From the NCBI RefSeq assembly GCF_007922615.2, contig NZ_CP042301.2:2542001-2606000 (forward strand): 64,000 nt of DNA, given 5' to 3'. This DNA is from Nitratireductor mangrovi (GTDB lineage Bacteria > Pseudomonadota > Alphaproteobacteria > Rhizobiales > Rhizobiaceae). Shown here in pieces: positions 1-8,697 of the stretch. The notes under the pieces were generated by a model that was given only the letters and a program-made list of their open reading frames with translations, was not told the DNA's origin and made no database searches. Numbering within the stretch: position 1 is the stretch's first letter; every line of letters begins with the position of its first letter. The position numbers and the translations under genes are program-made.

Positions 1-216
1 ATGCGTGACGATTTCTCGGTCGGCCGGCCGGCCGTTTTCCAGCATGTCCTTGATCAGGTAGATGCGCCCGCGCGGGCTGTCGAGTTCGTTGCCGAGCGTC
101 ACGTATGTCGGGCAGGTCGCCGTGCAGAAGCCGCAATGCACACATTTGCGCAGGATCTGTTCCGAATGCGCGACATCCGGGTCAGCAAGCTGTTCTGGCG
201 TGAAGCTGGTCTGCAC
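1..216 (-). CDS. glcF: Glycolate oxidase iron-sulfur subunit GlcF (N-terminal 72 residues, cut by window edge)
   Basis: This is the start of the Fe-S subunit that passes electrons from glycolate oxidation (GlcD/GlcE flavin subunits) to the respiratory chain. The visible 72 residues contain a ferredoxin-type 4Fe-4S motif with Cys25, Cys28, Cys31 and Cys35 followed by Pro (CVHCGFCTATCP). The frame starts at a GTG (216..214) and reads VQTSFTPEQLADPDVAHSEQ, which matches the usual GlcF N terminus. It is the last gene of the minus-strand glcD-glcE-glcF order. The rest of the protein (second Fe-S motif, CCG domains) lies outside the window. Identity is firm because of the motif and the neighbours. 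Confidence 0.93.
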   Translation of the reverse strand, partial: MQTSFTPEQLADPDVAHSEQILRKCVHCGFCTATCPTYVTLGNELDSPRGRIYLIKDMLENGRPADREIVTH

Positions 217-260
217 TGCGGCGCAACCTCAGCGGATCGGGGCCAGACGGCGGGCCGGGC

Positions 261-641
261 TCATATCAGCCAGCTTTCAGGATTGCCGATCGGCTCGTCG
301 CGCGACACCTTCTGCAGGCCGATGACGATGCGCACGATGGCCCAGATCGCCACCGCGATCATCAACAGGAAGCCGATCCCGACAACCATGAGCAGCGCCG
401 AGACGAGGCCGTAGAGCAGGCCGATCCAGAAGGTACGGATCGCCCAGGTGTAGTGCGTTTCGACCCAGCCGCCGGCCTTGCCGCGGTTCATGTAGGCGAT
501 GACGATACCGATCAGCGCCGTCAGCCCGATCGCCAGGCTGACCAGATAGAGAATGTAGATGATCTGGATGTTGGTCTTGCCCGGATCGAGCCAGCGATCG
601 GTCTGGCGCGGCTCGGACGGACCGGAATTCATGTCGCTCAT
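261..641 (-). CDS. Small membrane protein, DUF4870-like
   Basis: A 126-residue inner-membrane protein. After a hydrophilic N terminus of about 22 residues come hydrophobic segments near residues 25-50, 70-90 and 90-112, so three or four membrane helices. The pattern of a helix pair, a short HYTWAIRTFW stretch and a Gly-rich final helix matches the DUF4870/Tic20-like small membrane family as I remember it. Function is unknown. It sits between glcE and glcF on the same strand (10 bases after glcE begins its terminator side, 44 bases before glcF), so it is probably cotranscribed with the glycolate oxidase genes, but nothing in the sequence shows that it takes part in the enzyme. Confidence 0.75.
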   Translation of the reverse strand: MSDMNSGPSEPRQTDRWLDPGKTNIQIIYILYLVSLAIGLTALIGIVIAYMNRGKAGGWVETHYTWAIRTFWIGLLYGLVSALLMVVGIGFLLMIAVAIWAIVRIVIGLQKVSRDEPIGNPESWLI

Positions 642-651
642 TGTGGTCTCC

Positions 652-1896
652 TCAAGCTTCTCGGGCGAGGCTAGCAGACGCGGTCGACTGAAACATCCGC
701 CCCTGATTGAGAATGTCGTTCGGATCGAACTGGCCTTTCAGCCGGGCCGACAAGGCTGCAAGTGCCGGTGGCTGGGGTTGGAAGACGGGTACCGAGGCGC
801 GCCAGGCGGGCGCGGCGCGCACCAGCGTGGCGTGGCCGCCGCCATGCGCCGCGATCGAACGCCTGACGATTTCCGCCTCCGGATCACCTTCCATGCGCAG
901 CCACACCAAGCCGCCCTGCCAGTCGTAGAAGGCGTCTGCTGCGGCCGCCATGCGCAACGCCATTACCATCTCGTGCGCCTGCGCCGGCGCCATCGACACG
1001 CGCCAGACCGGCTTTTCGGAACCGTCGGCGAAAGGCGCCACGTCGCGGATTTCGCGCCACAGAGTCCGCGAGATGTCGGCCTCGACCTCTTCAAAAGCAC
1101 CGCCTTTGAGGAGGTCACGCAAAAGGTTCATGCGATATGTCACCGACGGACCGAACCCTTCGATCCTGAACAGCGTCGATGGCTCACCGGCAAACCGGCC
1201 GTCCGCGACCACACCTGTGACACTTTCGGGCAAGTGCGCGGCGCCAGAGACTTCGCCCGCCGAGCCCATCGCCGCCGCCATCGCCATTGTCGCGTCGGCC
1301 TCCGAAAGACCTCGCAGCACCAAGGTCGTTTCGGTCTCGGCTGCCGGCAGCACCTTGAAAGTGACCTCGGTAACCGCCGCCAGCGTGCCCCAGGACCCGG
1401 CCAGTGCCTTGGAAAGGTCGTAGCCGGTGACGTTCTTCACCACGCGTCCGCCCGACTTGAAGGCCTCGCCACGCCCCGACACCGCGTGGACGCCAAGCAC
1501 GTGGTCGCGCGCCGCGCCAGCCTTGATTCGCCTTGGTCCCGAAAGGTTGGCGGCCAACACGCCGCCGATCGTGGCATGACCGGCCTTACCGCCGAGCAGC
1601 GGTCCATAATCCATCGGCTCGAAGGCAAGTTGCTGGCGATTTTCGGCAAGCAGGGCCTCGATCTCGGCAAGCGACGTGCCAGCGCGGGCCGATAGCACCA
1701 GTTCCTCGGGTTCGTAGAGCGTCACGCCGGTCAGGCCGGAAAGGTCGAGCACATGCTCGCATTGCAGCGGCCGGCCTATGCCGCGTTTCGAACCGCAGCC
1801 GAGTATCTCCAGCGACGACTGTTCGCCCGCCGCCCATTTGACGGTTTCCACAACCTCGGCGGACGCGGCAGGCTGGAAGGTGGTCAAAGCGAGCAT
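652..1896 (-). CDS. glcE: Glycolate oxidase FAD-binding subunit GlcE
   Basis: A 414-residue FAD-binding subunit of the glycolate oxidase complex, which oxidises glycolate to glyoxylate and donates electrons to the respiratory chain at the membrane. It has the PCMH-type FAD fold: the CGSKRGIGRP loop near residues 34-43, then a GHATIGGVLAANLSGPRR segment and GRVVKNVTGYDLSKAL near residues 145-162, all characteristic of GlcE. The C terminus carries the conserved LKGQFDPNDILNQGRM motif. Its start overlaps the end of the upstream small gene by 13 bases, consistent with translational coupling. The length is normal for the family. Confidence 0.95.
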   Translation of the reverse strand: MLALTTFQPAASAEVVETVKWAAGEQSSLEILGCGSKRGIGRPLQCEHVLDLSGLTGVTLYEPEELVLSARAGTSLAEIEALLAENRQQLAFEPMDYGPLLGGKAGHATIGGVLAANLSGPRRIKAGAARDHVLGVHAVSGRGEAFKSGGRVVKNVTGYDLSKALAGSWGTLAAVTEVTFKVLPAAETETTLVLRGLSEADATMAMAAAMGSAGEVSGAAHLPESVTGVVADGRFAGEPSTLFRIEGFGPSVTYRMNLLRDLLKGGAFEEVEADISRTLWREIRDVAPFADGSEKPVWRVSMAPAQAHEMVMALRMAAAADAFYDWQGGLVWLRMEGDPEAEIVRRSIAAHGGGHATLVRAAPAWRASVPVFQPQPPALAALSARLKGQFDPNDILNQGRMFQSTASASLAREA

Positions 1897-2465
1897 CCCC
1901 CAACGAAAACTTCTCCCCGTGCCGAAAGGCGGTAGCCGGTCTCGAGGCTGATTGTCAGGCCGAGCTCCTTGAGTTTACGCACATCGCGTTTGAATTTGAG
2001 CTTCTCAACCCCGAGCGTCGACGCCAGCTCCGCCGCGGCCTCACCCGGACGCTTGCTGATCAGGCGCAGGATCGCCTGGTGGTAACCGTCCCGACCCACG
2101 GATCGATCCCAGCGGGCAAGACGGGTACCGATCTCGGCCCGCTCGACCTCGCCAATATCCGCCGCCTCGCGCAACGCGACACGGGCGTCCGGCACGATGC
2201 CGGCAATCTCGACCCGATAGAGCCGGCGATCTTCACCACCACGCAGGCTGGTTTCCAGCGCCGCCAGCGTGGCAAAGCCCGCGCGGCGCGCTGCGCCCTT
2301 ATCAAGGGTGTTGTCTGCAACAGGCATCACGTTCCCGATCAGCACCTCGCCGAGCGCTGTGCGCACCCGCGAGCCGGCCTTCACCGTCGGTTTCTTCCAG
2401 CGCCTGAAGGCGACCGTCACCTCGCCGCGCGCAATTCCTTCAAGAGCTTCCTGCTTGAAAAGCAT
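1884..2465 (-). CDS. Conserved hypothetical protein, ASCH-like N-terminal domain
   Basis: A 193-residue protein lying between glcD and glcE. The N-terminal ~110 residues (MLFKQEALEGI, then FRRWKKPTVKAGSRVRT) resemble the ASCH fold, a beta-barrel domain related to PUA that is thought to bind RNA or modified nucleotides. The C-terminal ~80 residues look helical with a LGVEKLKFKRDVRKLKELGL segment that could be a winged helix. I chose the ATG at 2465 because it begins the ASCH-like segment and lies 5 bases after the glcD stop. The frame stays open upstream inside glcD but that part is low-complexity shadow. Role in glycolate metabolism is unproven; the coupling to glc genes is positional only. 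Confidence 0.7.
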   Translation of the reverse strand: MLFKQEALEGIARGEVTVAFRRWKKPTVKAGSRVRTALGEVLIGNVMPVADNTLDKGAARRAGFATLAALETSLRGGEDRRLYRVEIAGIVPDARVALREAADIGEVERAEIGTRLARWDRSVGRDGYHQAILRLISKRPGEAAAELASTLGVEKLKFKRDVRKLKELGLTISLETGYRLSARGEVFVGGCSL

Positions 2466-2470
2466 GCCGC

Positions 2471-3967
2471 TCAGAACCTCGGAATATCCGGGAACGGCAT
2501 CTGGCCGCGATGGATGTGCATGCGGCCCAGTTCGGCGCACCGGCGCAACTGCGGAAACATCTTGCCGGGGTTGAGCAGATGATTGGGGTCGAAGGCGCAT
2601 TTGACCCGCATCTGCTGGTCGAGATCCGCCTCCGAAAACATCGCCGGCATCAGATCGCGCTTTTCCACCCCGACCCCATGTTCGCCGGTCAGTACGCCGC
2701 CGACCTCGACGCAAAGCCTGAGGATGTCGGCCCCGAACGCCTCCGCCTTTTCGAGTTCCCCCGGTTTGTTTGCGTCATAAAGGATCAGCGGGTGCAGATT
2801 GCCGTCACCGGCGTGGAAGACATTGGCGACACCCAGCCCGTATTTCTCCGACATCGCCCGCATGCCGGCGAGCACTCGCGGCAGTTCCTTGCGCGGGATG
2901 GTCCCGTCCATGCAGTAGTAGTCAGGCGAAATGCGACCGACGGCCGGAAACGCCGCCTTGCGCCCGGCCCAGAAAGACAGCCGTTCCTCCTCCGAAGTGG
3001 AGACACGACTGGTGGTGGCGCCGTTCTTTGCCGCGATCTCTTCGACGCGCGCGAGCAGATGGTCGATCTCCGCCCCCGGTCCGTCCAGTTCAACGATCAG
3101 CAGCGCCTCGACGTCGCGCGGATAGCCGGCATGGACAAAGTCCTCCGCCGCGTGGATTGCCGGCCGGTCCATCATCTCCATGCCGCCGGGCACGATACCG
3201 GCGCCGATGATGTCGGCGACGCACTGGCCGGCCGCCTCGCTCGACGGAAAGCCGACCAGCATGGCACGCGCCGCCTCCGGCTTGCGGAGGATGCGCACGG
3301 TGACCTCGGTGACGACGCCGAGCAGCCCCTCCGAACCCGTCATCACGCCCAGAAGGTCGTAGCCTTCCGCGTCGAGATGCTTGCCGCCGAGGCGGATCAC
3401 CTCGCCGCTGATCAGCGCCATCTCGACGCCGAGGACATTGTTGGCGGTCAGCCCGTATTTCAGGCAATGCACGCCGCCCGAGTTTTCGGCCACATTGCCG
3501 CCGATCGAACAGGCGATCTGCGAGGAGGGGTCGGGGGCGTAGTAGAACCCCTCCTGCTCGACGGCGTGGGTGATGGCGAGATTGGTGACGCCCGGCTGCG
3601 CCGTCACGGTACGGTTGGCGTAGTCGATGTCGAGAATGCGGTTGAAGCGGCTCATCACCAGGAGCACGGCGTCCTCAAGCGGCAGCGCGCCGCCCGATAG
3701 CGACGTTCCCGAACCGCGCGGCACGACGCGGATGCTGCGGTCCATGCAATATTTCAGGATGCGCGCGACCTGCGCCGTCGTTTCGGGCAGAACCACCACC
3801 AGCGGCAACTGTCGGTAGGCGGTCAGCCCGTCGCTCTCGAAGGCGCGCATCTCGACGTCGGTATCGACCACACCTTCGCCCGGCACGATGATCCGCATGT
3901 CGGCGACGATCTCGGCGCGACGCGAGATGGTTTCGGCATCCGGTTTCGGCATGGCCGGGCCCGACAT
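2471..3967 (-). CDS. glcD: Glycolate oxidase FAD-linked subunit GlcD
   Basis: A 498-residue catalytic flavoprotein of glycolate oxidase. The PCMH FAD-binding domain shows VVPRGSGTSLSGGALP at residues 81-96 and the GNVAENSGGVHCLKYG segment; the C-terminal FAD-oxidase domain shows VFHAGDGNLHPLILYD and GVLTGEHGVGVEKRDLM, with the histidines expected for substrate binding and catalysis. It is the first gene of the minus-strand glcD-ASCH-glcE-DUF4870-glcF row. The length agrees with the family. The start at 3967 faces a LysR gene across 231 bases, the common arrangement when a LysR protein controls its divergent neighbour. Confidence 0.97.
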   Translation of the reverse strand: MSGPAMPKPDAETISRRAEIVADMRIIVPGEGVVDTDVEMRAFESDGLTAYRQLPLVVVLPETTAQVARILKYCMDRSIRVVPRGSGTSLSGGALPLEDAVLLVMSRFNRILDIDYANRTVTAQPGVTNLAITHAVEQEGFYYAPDPSSQIACSIGGNVAENSGGVHCLKYGLTANNVLGVEMALISGEVIRLGGKHLDAEGYDLLGVMTGSEGLLGVVTEVTVRILRKPEAARAMLVGFPSSEAAGQCVADIIGAGIVPGGMEMMDRPAIHAAEDFVHAGYPRDVEALLIVELDGPGAEIDHLLARVEEIAAKNGATTSRVSTSEEERLSFWAGRKAAFPAVGRISPDYYCMDGTIPRKELPRVLAGMRAMSEKYGLGVANVFHAGDGNLHPLILYDANKPGELEKAEAFGADILRLCVEVGGVLTGEHGVGVEKRDLMPAMFSEADLDQQMRVKCAFDPNHLLNPGKMFPQLRRCAELGRMHIHRGQMPFPDIPRF

Positions 3968-4198
3968 GGCTTACTCCGATTGGTCAAATCTTTTTACCAG
4001 TCAATCGCGGCAACGCAAACCATGTGTGATGGCAACCGTGATGCTTTTCACAGACGGCGCCGGCTCGTTCGCGCCTCCTGCCTGTTGCCGGCGCGTGGGG
4101 TGGCCGAGTGCGGCGACACATTATCGCAAACATGTGATCGTAAGTCGGCCCCGTCACCTTGCCGTATTGTTCTTGCACAAGCATAAGTACGATATTCG

Positions 4199-5197
4199 AT
4201 GACCAATATTGCTGACCTTGAAATTTTCGCACGAGTGGTTTCCGCCGGTAGCCTTTCCGGGGCCGGCCGCGAACTTGGCCTTTCTCCCGCCGTCGTCTCC
4301 AAAAGACTGCGCAAGCTTGAAGACCGGCTCGGCACCCGATTGCTCCAGCGAACGACGCGTCAGGTGGCCCTGACCGAAGCCGGCCAGGGTTTTTACGAAC
4401 GCGTCGTCGCCATCATCGCCGGTATCGAGGAGGCCGAGTCTTACGTCACCCGGCGCTCCACCCAGCCTCGCGGTACCTTGAAGATCTCGGCGCCGACCTC
4501 GTTTGCGCGCATGCACATCGCGCCGCATCTCGGTGCCTTCATGCGCGAGAACGCCGATCTGTCCATCAACCTCGTCCTGACCGACGAGTTCGTCGACATC
4601 GTCGGCGAGGGTTTCGACCTTGCCATCCGCATCGCCGAACTCTCCGATTCGAGCCTGGTTGCCCGCCGCCTGGCGCCGGTCGAGCGTGTCCTGGTGGCCG
4701 CGCCCACCTACTTGGCGGCGAACGGAACGCCGCAGTCGATCGAAGACCTCGACCGTCACGTCTGCCTGGCACAGCACAACAATGAGGCCTGGCGCCTCGA
4801 AGGGCCGCAGGGCCCGTTCGTCTACCGCGCCGAGGGACCGTTGCAGACCAATTCCAGCGAGGTGCTGCGCGAGGCCGCGATCGCCGGCATCGGCATTGCG
4901 CTGCGCTCGACATGGGACATCGGCGAGGAGATCGCGAGCGGGCGGCTGCAGCGTGTGTTGCCCGACTTTTCCGCGTCGCGGAACGTCGCGATCCACGCGG
5001 TGTATCCTTCGCGCCGTTTCCTGCCGGCCAAGGTCCGCCTGTTCATCGACTACCTTGCTGCGCTCTACGGACCTGTGCCCTACTGGGAGACCGGTGGCCG
5101 CGCCAACATGACGGCTCCGGCAACGGCAGCTGATCCCGTGCACAAACCGAACGGCTTCGCCGGCGACGCGGCAACGCCAGGAATTGCTGACGGTTAG
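4199..5197 (+). CDS. LysR-family transcriptional regulator, divergent from glcD
   Basis: A 332-residue LysR regulator. Residues 3-62 form the winged helix-turn-helix (ADLEIFARVVSAGSLSGAG, then LSPAVVSKRLRKLEDRLGTRL). Residues about 90-300 form the periplasmic-binding-like effector domain (GTLKISAPTSFARMHIAPHL). The C-terminal ~45 residues are an unusual low-complexity Ala/Gly tail. It is transcribed away from glcD and so is a likely regulator of the glycolate oxidase genes, with glycolate or a related acid as a possible effector; this is inferred from position only. Its stop codon overlaps the end of the convergent DUF3422 gene. Confidence 0.9.
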   Translation: MTNIADLEIFARVVSAGSLSGAGRELGLSPAVVSKRLRKLEDRLGTRLLQRTTRQVALTEAGQGFYERVVAIIAGIEEAESYVTRRSTQPRGTLKISAPTSFARMHIAPHLGAFMRENADLSINLVLTDEFVDIVGEGFDLAIRIAELSDSSLVARRLAPVERVLVAAPTYLAANGTPQSIEDLDRHVCLAQHNNEAWRLEGPQGPFVYRAEGPLQTNSSEVLREAAIAGIGIALRSTWDIGEEIASGRLQRVLPDFSASRNVAIHAVYPSRRFLPAKVRLFIDYLAALYGPVPYWETGGRANMTAPATAADPVHKPNGFAGDAATPGIADG

Positions 5198-6522
5198 CCC
5201 GACTTCGCTTCCTGCGAGTCACCGTCGGCATTGTGACGCCTGATCCGCCGCACCAGCCACCAGACGGCTAGAATGACGGGAATGACCGCGGCCGCCGTTA
5301 CCAGTTCCGGCTTCGGCTCGAAGCCAAACGCGACGCCACCCTTCGCAAGGTAGCCTACCAGGCCGACGACGTAGTAGGAGACCGCCGCTACGGACAGGCC
5401 CTCGACTGTCTGCTGCAGACGCAGCTGCAGCCTGGCGCGCCGGTTCATCGAGGCGAGCACATCTCGGTTCTGGCGCTCGACCTCGACATCGACCCAGGTT
5501 CGCAGCAGCGTCGCCGCGCGAGCCAGCTTGCGCGACAGGTTCGCCTGCCGTTCCTCGATCGAGCGGCATGTGCGCATGGCCGGCGCGACACGACGCTGAA
5601 GAAATCCCGACCAGGTGTCGTGTCCGGGTGCTGCCTCTTCGGCGAGCGCGGCAAGCCGCTCCTCCACGATTCCGTGATAGGCCCGGCTGGCGCCAAACCG
5701 GTAGAGGCTTGCCGCCGCGTCGGCCTCGAGTTCCGCGGCCAGTTCCGTCAGTTCGCCTAGCAGGCCTTCGCTGTTGCCCCTCTCCCGCGAACGCATTTCG
5801 CCAGTCAGTTGCGCCAGACGGTCCTCGATACGCCGGATGCGCGGCGACAGCGACTGCGCCAGCGGCAGGCCGAGCATCGCCAACGTACGATAGGTCTCAA
5901 TGTCGATGAGACGCTGCGACAGCGCCCCCACCCGCGCCGGCGTGAGCCCGCGGTCGAGCACCAGAACCCGAGTCAGGCCGTCGCCGTCCTGGCGAAAATC
6001 GGTCGCAACGGCGGCCTTACCGCCTTCGACATGCGAAAAGCACAGGCTCGCCGGATCGAAACCGGCCACCGCGCGTTCGGCCTGCGGGGTCCATTTCCTG
6101 ATCTCGATGCGAACACCGGAAATCACCGTTCCCGGCGGCGAAAAGCCGTTCCCGAACGGGCTGTCGTCGCCCGGCGCGCCACGGGTTCCGGGCGGCCCCT
6201 CCCAGAGATAGGTGGAAAATTCGGTATGGCGCTCCCAGCGCAGCGAGCCGCGTCCCCACTTCATCGCGTGGTGCCGGGCCTGACGGTCCGGCGGCGCGAC
6301 GCCGAGACGGCGCGAAAGCTCGGCCAGAACGGCATGGTCGACGGACGAGCCGCCTTCGGTCATGAAGGCGAGCTGCACGATGTTGCGCGGTGTGTCGATC
6401 AAGGGATGGGGGCGGGCATGAACCTCGCCGACCGCAGCGGCGCGACCGTCATGCGCGCGCAAACCCAGCACCGTCCCGACAAGTGCCTCATTCTTTCCCG
6501 GCTGTTTCTGTGCTTCGGCCAT
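5194..6522 (-). CDS. DUF3422 family membrane protein
   Basis: A 442-residue protein of the DUF3422 family, of unknown function, common in alpha- and betaproteobacteria. The N-terminal part holds the family hallmark of HARPHPL followed later by KWGRGSLRWERHTEFSTY. A long helical middle section (residues about 225-375) is rich in Arg, Glu and Leu and may form a coiled coil. Two membrane helices follow near residues 385-405 (AAVSYYVVGLVGYLAKG) and 415-435, with a short charged tail. I set the start at the ATG at 6522, preceded by an AGGA about 9 bases upstream; the frame is open further upstream but runs through the neighbouring promoter region. Confidence 0.85.
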   Translation of the reverse strand: MAEAQKQPGKNEALVGTVLGLRAHDGRAAAVGEVHARPHPLIDTPRNIVQLAFMTEGGSSVDHAVLAELSRRLGVAPPDRQARHHAMKWGRGSLRWERHTEFSTYLWEGPPGTRGAPGDDSPFGNGFSPPGTVISGVRIEIRKWTPQAERAVAGFDPASLCFSHVEGGKAAVATDFRQDGDGLTRVLVLDRGLTPARVGALSQRLIDIETYRTLAMLGLPLAQSLSPRIRRIEDRLAQLTGEMRSRERGNSEGLLGELTELAAELEADAAASLYRFGASRAYHGIVEERLAALAEEAAPGHDTWSGFLQRRVAPAMRTCRSIEERQANLSRKLARAATLLRTWVDVEVERQNRDVLASMNRRARLQLRLQQTVEGLSVAAVSYYVVGLVGYLAKGGVAFGFEPKPELVTAAAVIPVILAVWWLVRRIRRHNADGDSQEAKSG

Positions 6523-6592
6523 CCATTCCGTCCTGCCCCGACGTAAGACTTTAGTCGAACGCACCGCGGGGTCCATGCGGCATCGCGTCCGA

Positions 6593-6651
6593 TGGTCATC
6601 AAACCACCAGAAGAAGCAGATCCCGCAAGTGGATAAAAAAATTGACCACTT
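6593..6651. promoter_or_regulatory. Candidate operator region of the lactate operon (two inverted repeats)
   Basis: Upstream of the FadR-type regulator gene are TGGT-CATCAA-ACCA at 6593-6606 and AAGTGG-N13-CCACTT at 6627-6651. FadR-subfamily regulators such as LldR and PdhR bind TGGT...ACCA-type palindromes, so these are plausible autoregulatory operators. The spacers are longer than in the classical consensus, so the assignment is tentative. Confidence 0.4.
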
Positions 6652-6708
6652 AACGATCCAGCGCTTAAGCTTGGCGTTTCCGCATGATGGACTGTCCGGC
6701 AACATACC

Positions 6709-7494
6709 TTGAGCGAACTGTTTTCCCGCATCGACCACGCGCGCACCGCCGACGAGGTGGTGCGCCGCATCGAGGATCTGATCCTTGAGGGCATCCTTCG
6801 CTCGGGCGACCGCCTGCCGGGCGAGCGCGAACTCGCCAGCATGTTCGACGTATCCCGGCCGATCCTGCGCGACGCGCTGAAACAGCTCGAGGCGCGCGGC
6901 CTGCTGGTCTCCCGACATGGCGGCGGCACACGCGTTGCCGACATCATCGGCGAGGTTTTCACCCAGCCGGTGATGGAGCTCATTTCCGGCCACGGCAAGG
7001 CTACCGCCGACTACCTGGAGTTTCGCCGCGAGATCGAGGGGGTTGCCGCGAGGCTCGCCGCGGAACGCGCGACACCCGACGACCGCGTGCTGCTGTCCGG
7101 TATTCTGGACCGGATGCGCGCGGCGCACGAGCGCGCCGACTTCGACGAGGAAGCCAGGCTCGACGTCGAGTTCCACGGCGCAATCGGCGAGTGCGCCCAC
7201 AACATCATCCTGCTCCACACGCTCCGCTCCTGTTATCGGCTGCTGGCCGACGGCGTCTTCTTTAACCGCACGCTCATCTACCGTCTGGCCGGTGCCCGCG
7301 ACGCCCTGCTCGAGCAGCATCTGGCGATCGGCGACGCTGTCCTGGCCGGGAAACCGGCAAGCGCCCTCGAAGCGGCGCGGCGACATATCGATTTCGTCGA
7401 GAGCGCGATCGCCAAGGCCGAACGCGCCGACAACTGGCAGAAGGTGTCGCGACTGCGGCTGGCCCAGCGCAGTCGAGACCACCGCAACGTGTAA
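6709..7494 (+). CDS. FadR-subfamily GntR regulator of lactate utilisation (LldR/LutR-like)
   Basis: A 261-residue regulator. Residues 10-75 form a GntR winged helix (RRIEDLILEGILRSGDRLPG, then ERELASMFDVSRPILRDALK). The rest is an all-helical FCD effector domain with the metal-ligand pattern expected for the family (Asp near 144 in LDVEFHGAIG, histidines further on). It begins with TTG at 6709. It is the first gene of a plus-strand run leading into lldD 19 bases later, so it most likely controls the lactate operon in response to L-lactate. The effector is inferred from the neighbours. Confidence 0.88.
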   Translation: MSELFSRIDHARTADEVVRRIEDLILEGILRSGDRLPGERELASMFDVSRPILRDALKQLEARGLLVSRHGGGTRVADIIGEVFTQPVMELISGHGKATADYLEFRREIEGVAARLAAERATPDDRVLLSGILDRMRAAHERADFDEEARLDVEFHGAIGECAHNIILLHTLRSCYRLLADGVFFNRTLIYRLAGARDALLEQHLAIGDAVLAGKPASALEAARRHIDFVESAIAKAERADNWQKVSRLRLAQRSRDHRNV

Positions 7495-7513
7495 CCCGAC
7501 CGGACAATCCCTG

Positions 7514-8659
7514 ATGCCCCCAATTCTCGAAATCGCCGACCTCAAGAAACTCGCCAGACGGCGCGTGCCGAAGATGTTCTTCGACTACGCCGATTCCGGG
7601 TCATGGACCGAAAGCACCTACCGCGCCAACGAGGAGGATTTCGCCGGAATCAAGCTGCGCCAGCGCGTGCTGGTCGACATGACCGACCGCAGCCTCGCCT
7701 CGACAATGGTCGGGGAACCGGTCGCGATGCCCGTCGCGCTCGCCCCCACCGGCCTGACCGGCATGCAGCACGCCGACGGCGAAATCCTCGCCGCGCGCGC
7801 CGCCGAGAAGTTTGGCGTTCCGTTCACGCTGTCGACCATGAGCATCTGCTCTATCGAGGACGTCGCTGCGGCGACCGGCAAGCCGTTCTGGTTCCAGCTT
7901 TATGTCATGCGCGACAAGGATTTCGTGGCCAACCTGATCGACCGCGCCAAAGCCGCCGGATGCTCGGCGCTGGTGCTCACGCTCGACCTGCAGATACTCG
8001 GCCAGCGCCACAAGGATCTGCGCAATGGCCTGTCGGCTCCACCCCGCTTCACGCCAAAGCACATCTGGCAAATGGCGACGCGCCCGCGCTGGTGTCTCGG
8101 CATGCTGGGCACGCAGCGGCGCACGTTCGGCAATATCGTTGGCCATGCCAAGGGCGTCGCCGACCTGTCGTCGCTTTCGTCATGGACGGCAGAGCAGTTC
8201 GACCCCCGACTGTCGTGGGAGGACATCGAGTGGATCAGGCAGCGCTGGGGCGGCAAGCTGATCCTCAAGGGCATCCTTGACCGCGAGGATGCGGAAATGG
8301 CTGCCAGGACCGGTGCCGACGCGATCGTCGTCTCCAACCATGGCGGCCGCCAGCTCGATGGCGCAGACTCCTCGATAGCGAGACTCGGGGAAATCGCCGA
8401 CGCGGTCGGCGACAGGATCGAGATCCAATTCGACGGCGGCATCCGCTCGGGCCAGGACGTGCTCAAGGCGCTTTGCCTGGGCGCCAGGGGTACCTATATC
8501 GGCCGGCCGTTCCTTTACGGTCTCGGGGCGATGGGCGAGGCCGGCGTTACCATGGCGCTGGAGATCATCCGCAAGGAACTGGACATCACGATGGCCCTGT
8601 GTGGTAAGCGTGACATCAAGCTTGCGGGCAAGGACTGGCTGGCGCGACCCTTGGCCTGA
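7514..8659 (+). CDS. lldD: FMN-dependent L-lactate dehydrogenase (alpha-hydroxy-acid oxidase family)
   Basis: A 381-residue member of the FMN-dependent alpha-hydroxy-acid dehydrogenase family, which oxidises L-lactate to pyruvate at the cytoplasmic membrane and reduces quinone. The catalytic base His276 and substrate Arg279 sit in SNHGGRQLDGA; FMN contacts include Lys252 (LILKGIL), DGGIRSGQDVLKALCLGA and GRPFLYG. The N terminus has the typical ARRRVPKMFFDYADSGSWTE. The start at 7514 gives the normal family length; a longer open frame upstream overlaps the regulator and is not coding. The neighbouring lut genes support lactate as the substrate, although related acids such as mandelate or glycolate cannot be excluded. 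Confidence 0.92.
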   Translation: MPPILEIADLKKLARRRVPKMFFDYADSGSWTESTYRANEEDFAGIKLRQRVLVDMTDRSLASTMVGEPVAMPVALAPTGLTGMQHADGEILAARAAEKFGVPFTLSTMSICSIEDVAAATGKPFWFQLYVMRDKDFVANLIDRAKAAGCSALVLTLDLQILGQRHKDLRNGLSAPPRFTPKHIWQMATRPRWCLGMLGTQRRTFGNIVGHAKGVADLSSLSSWTAEQFDPRLSWEDIEWIRQRWGGKLILKGILDREDAEMAARTGADAIVVSNHGGRQLDGADSSIARLGEIADAVGDRIEIQFDGGIRSGQDVLKALCLGARGTYIGRPFLYGLGAMGEAGVTMALEIIRKELDITMALCGKRDIKLAGKDWLARPLA

Positions 8660-8697
8660 CACCCGCCTTCACGACGTGCCAAGCAGGATATCCAGGC

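Noticed and set aside
3976..4008. A TGGT...ACCA-like inverted repeat upstream of glcD as a GlcC/GntR operator
   Set aside because: The arms are short, the spacing (11 bases) does not fit the GntR consensus, and the adjacent regulator is LysR type.
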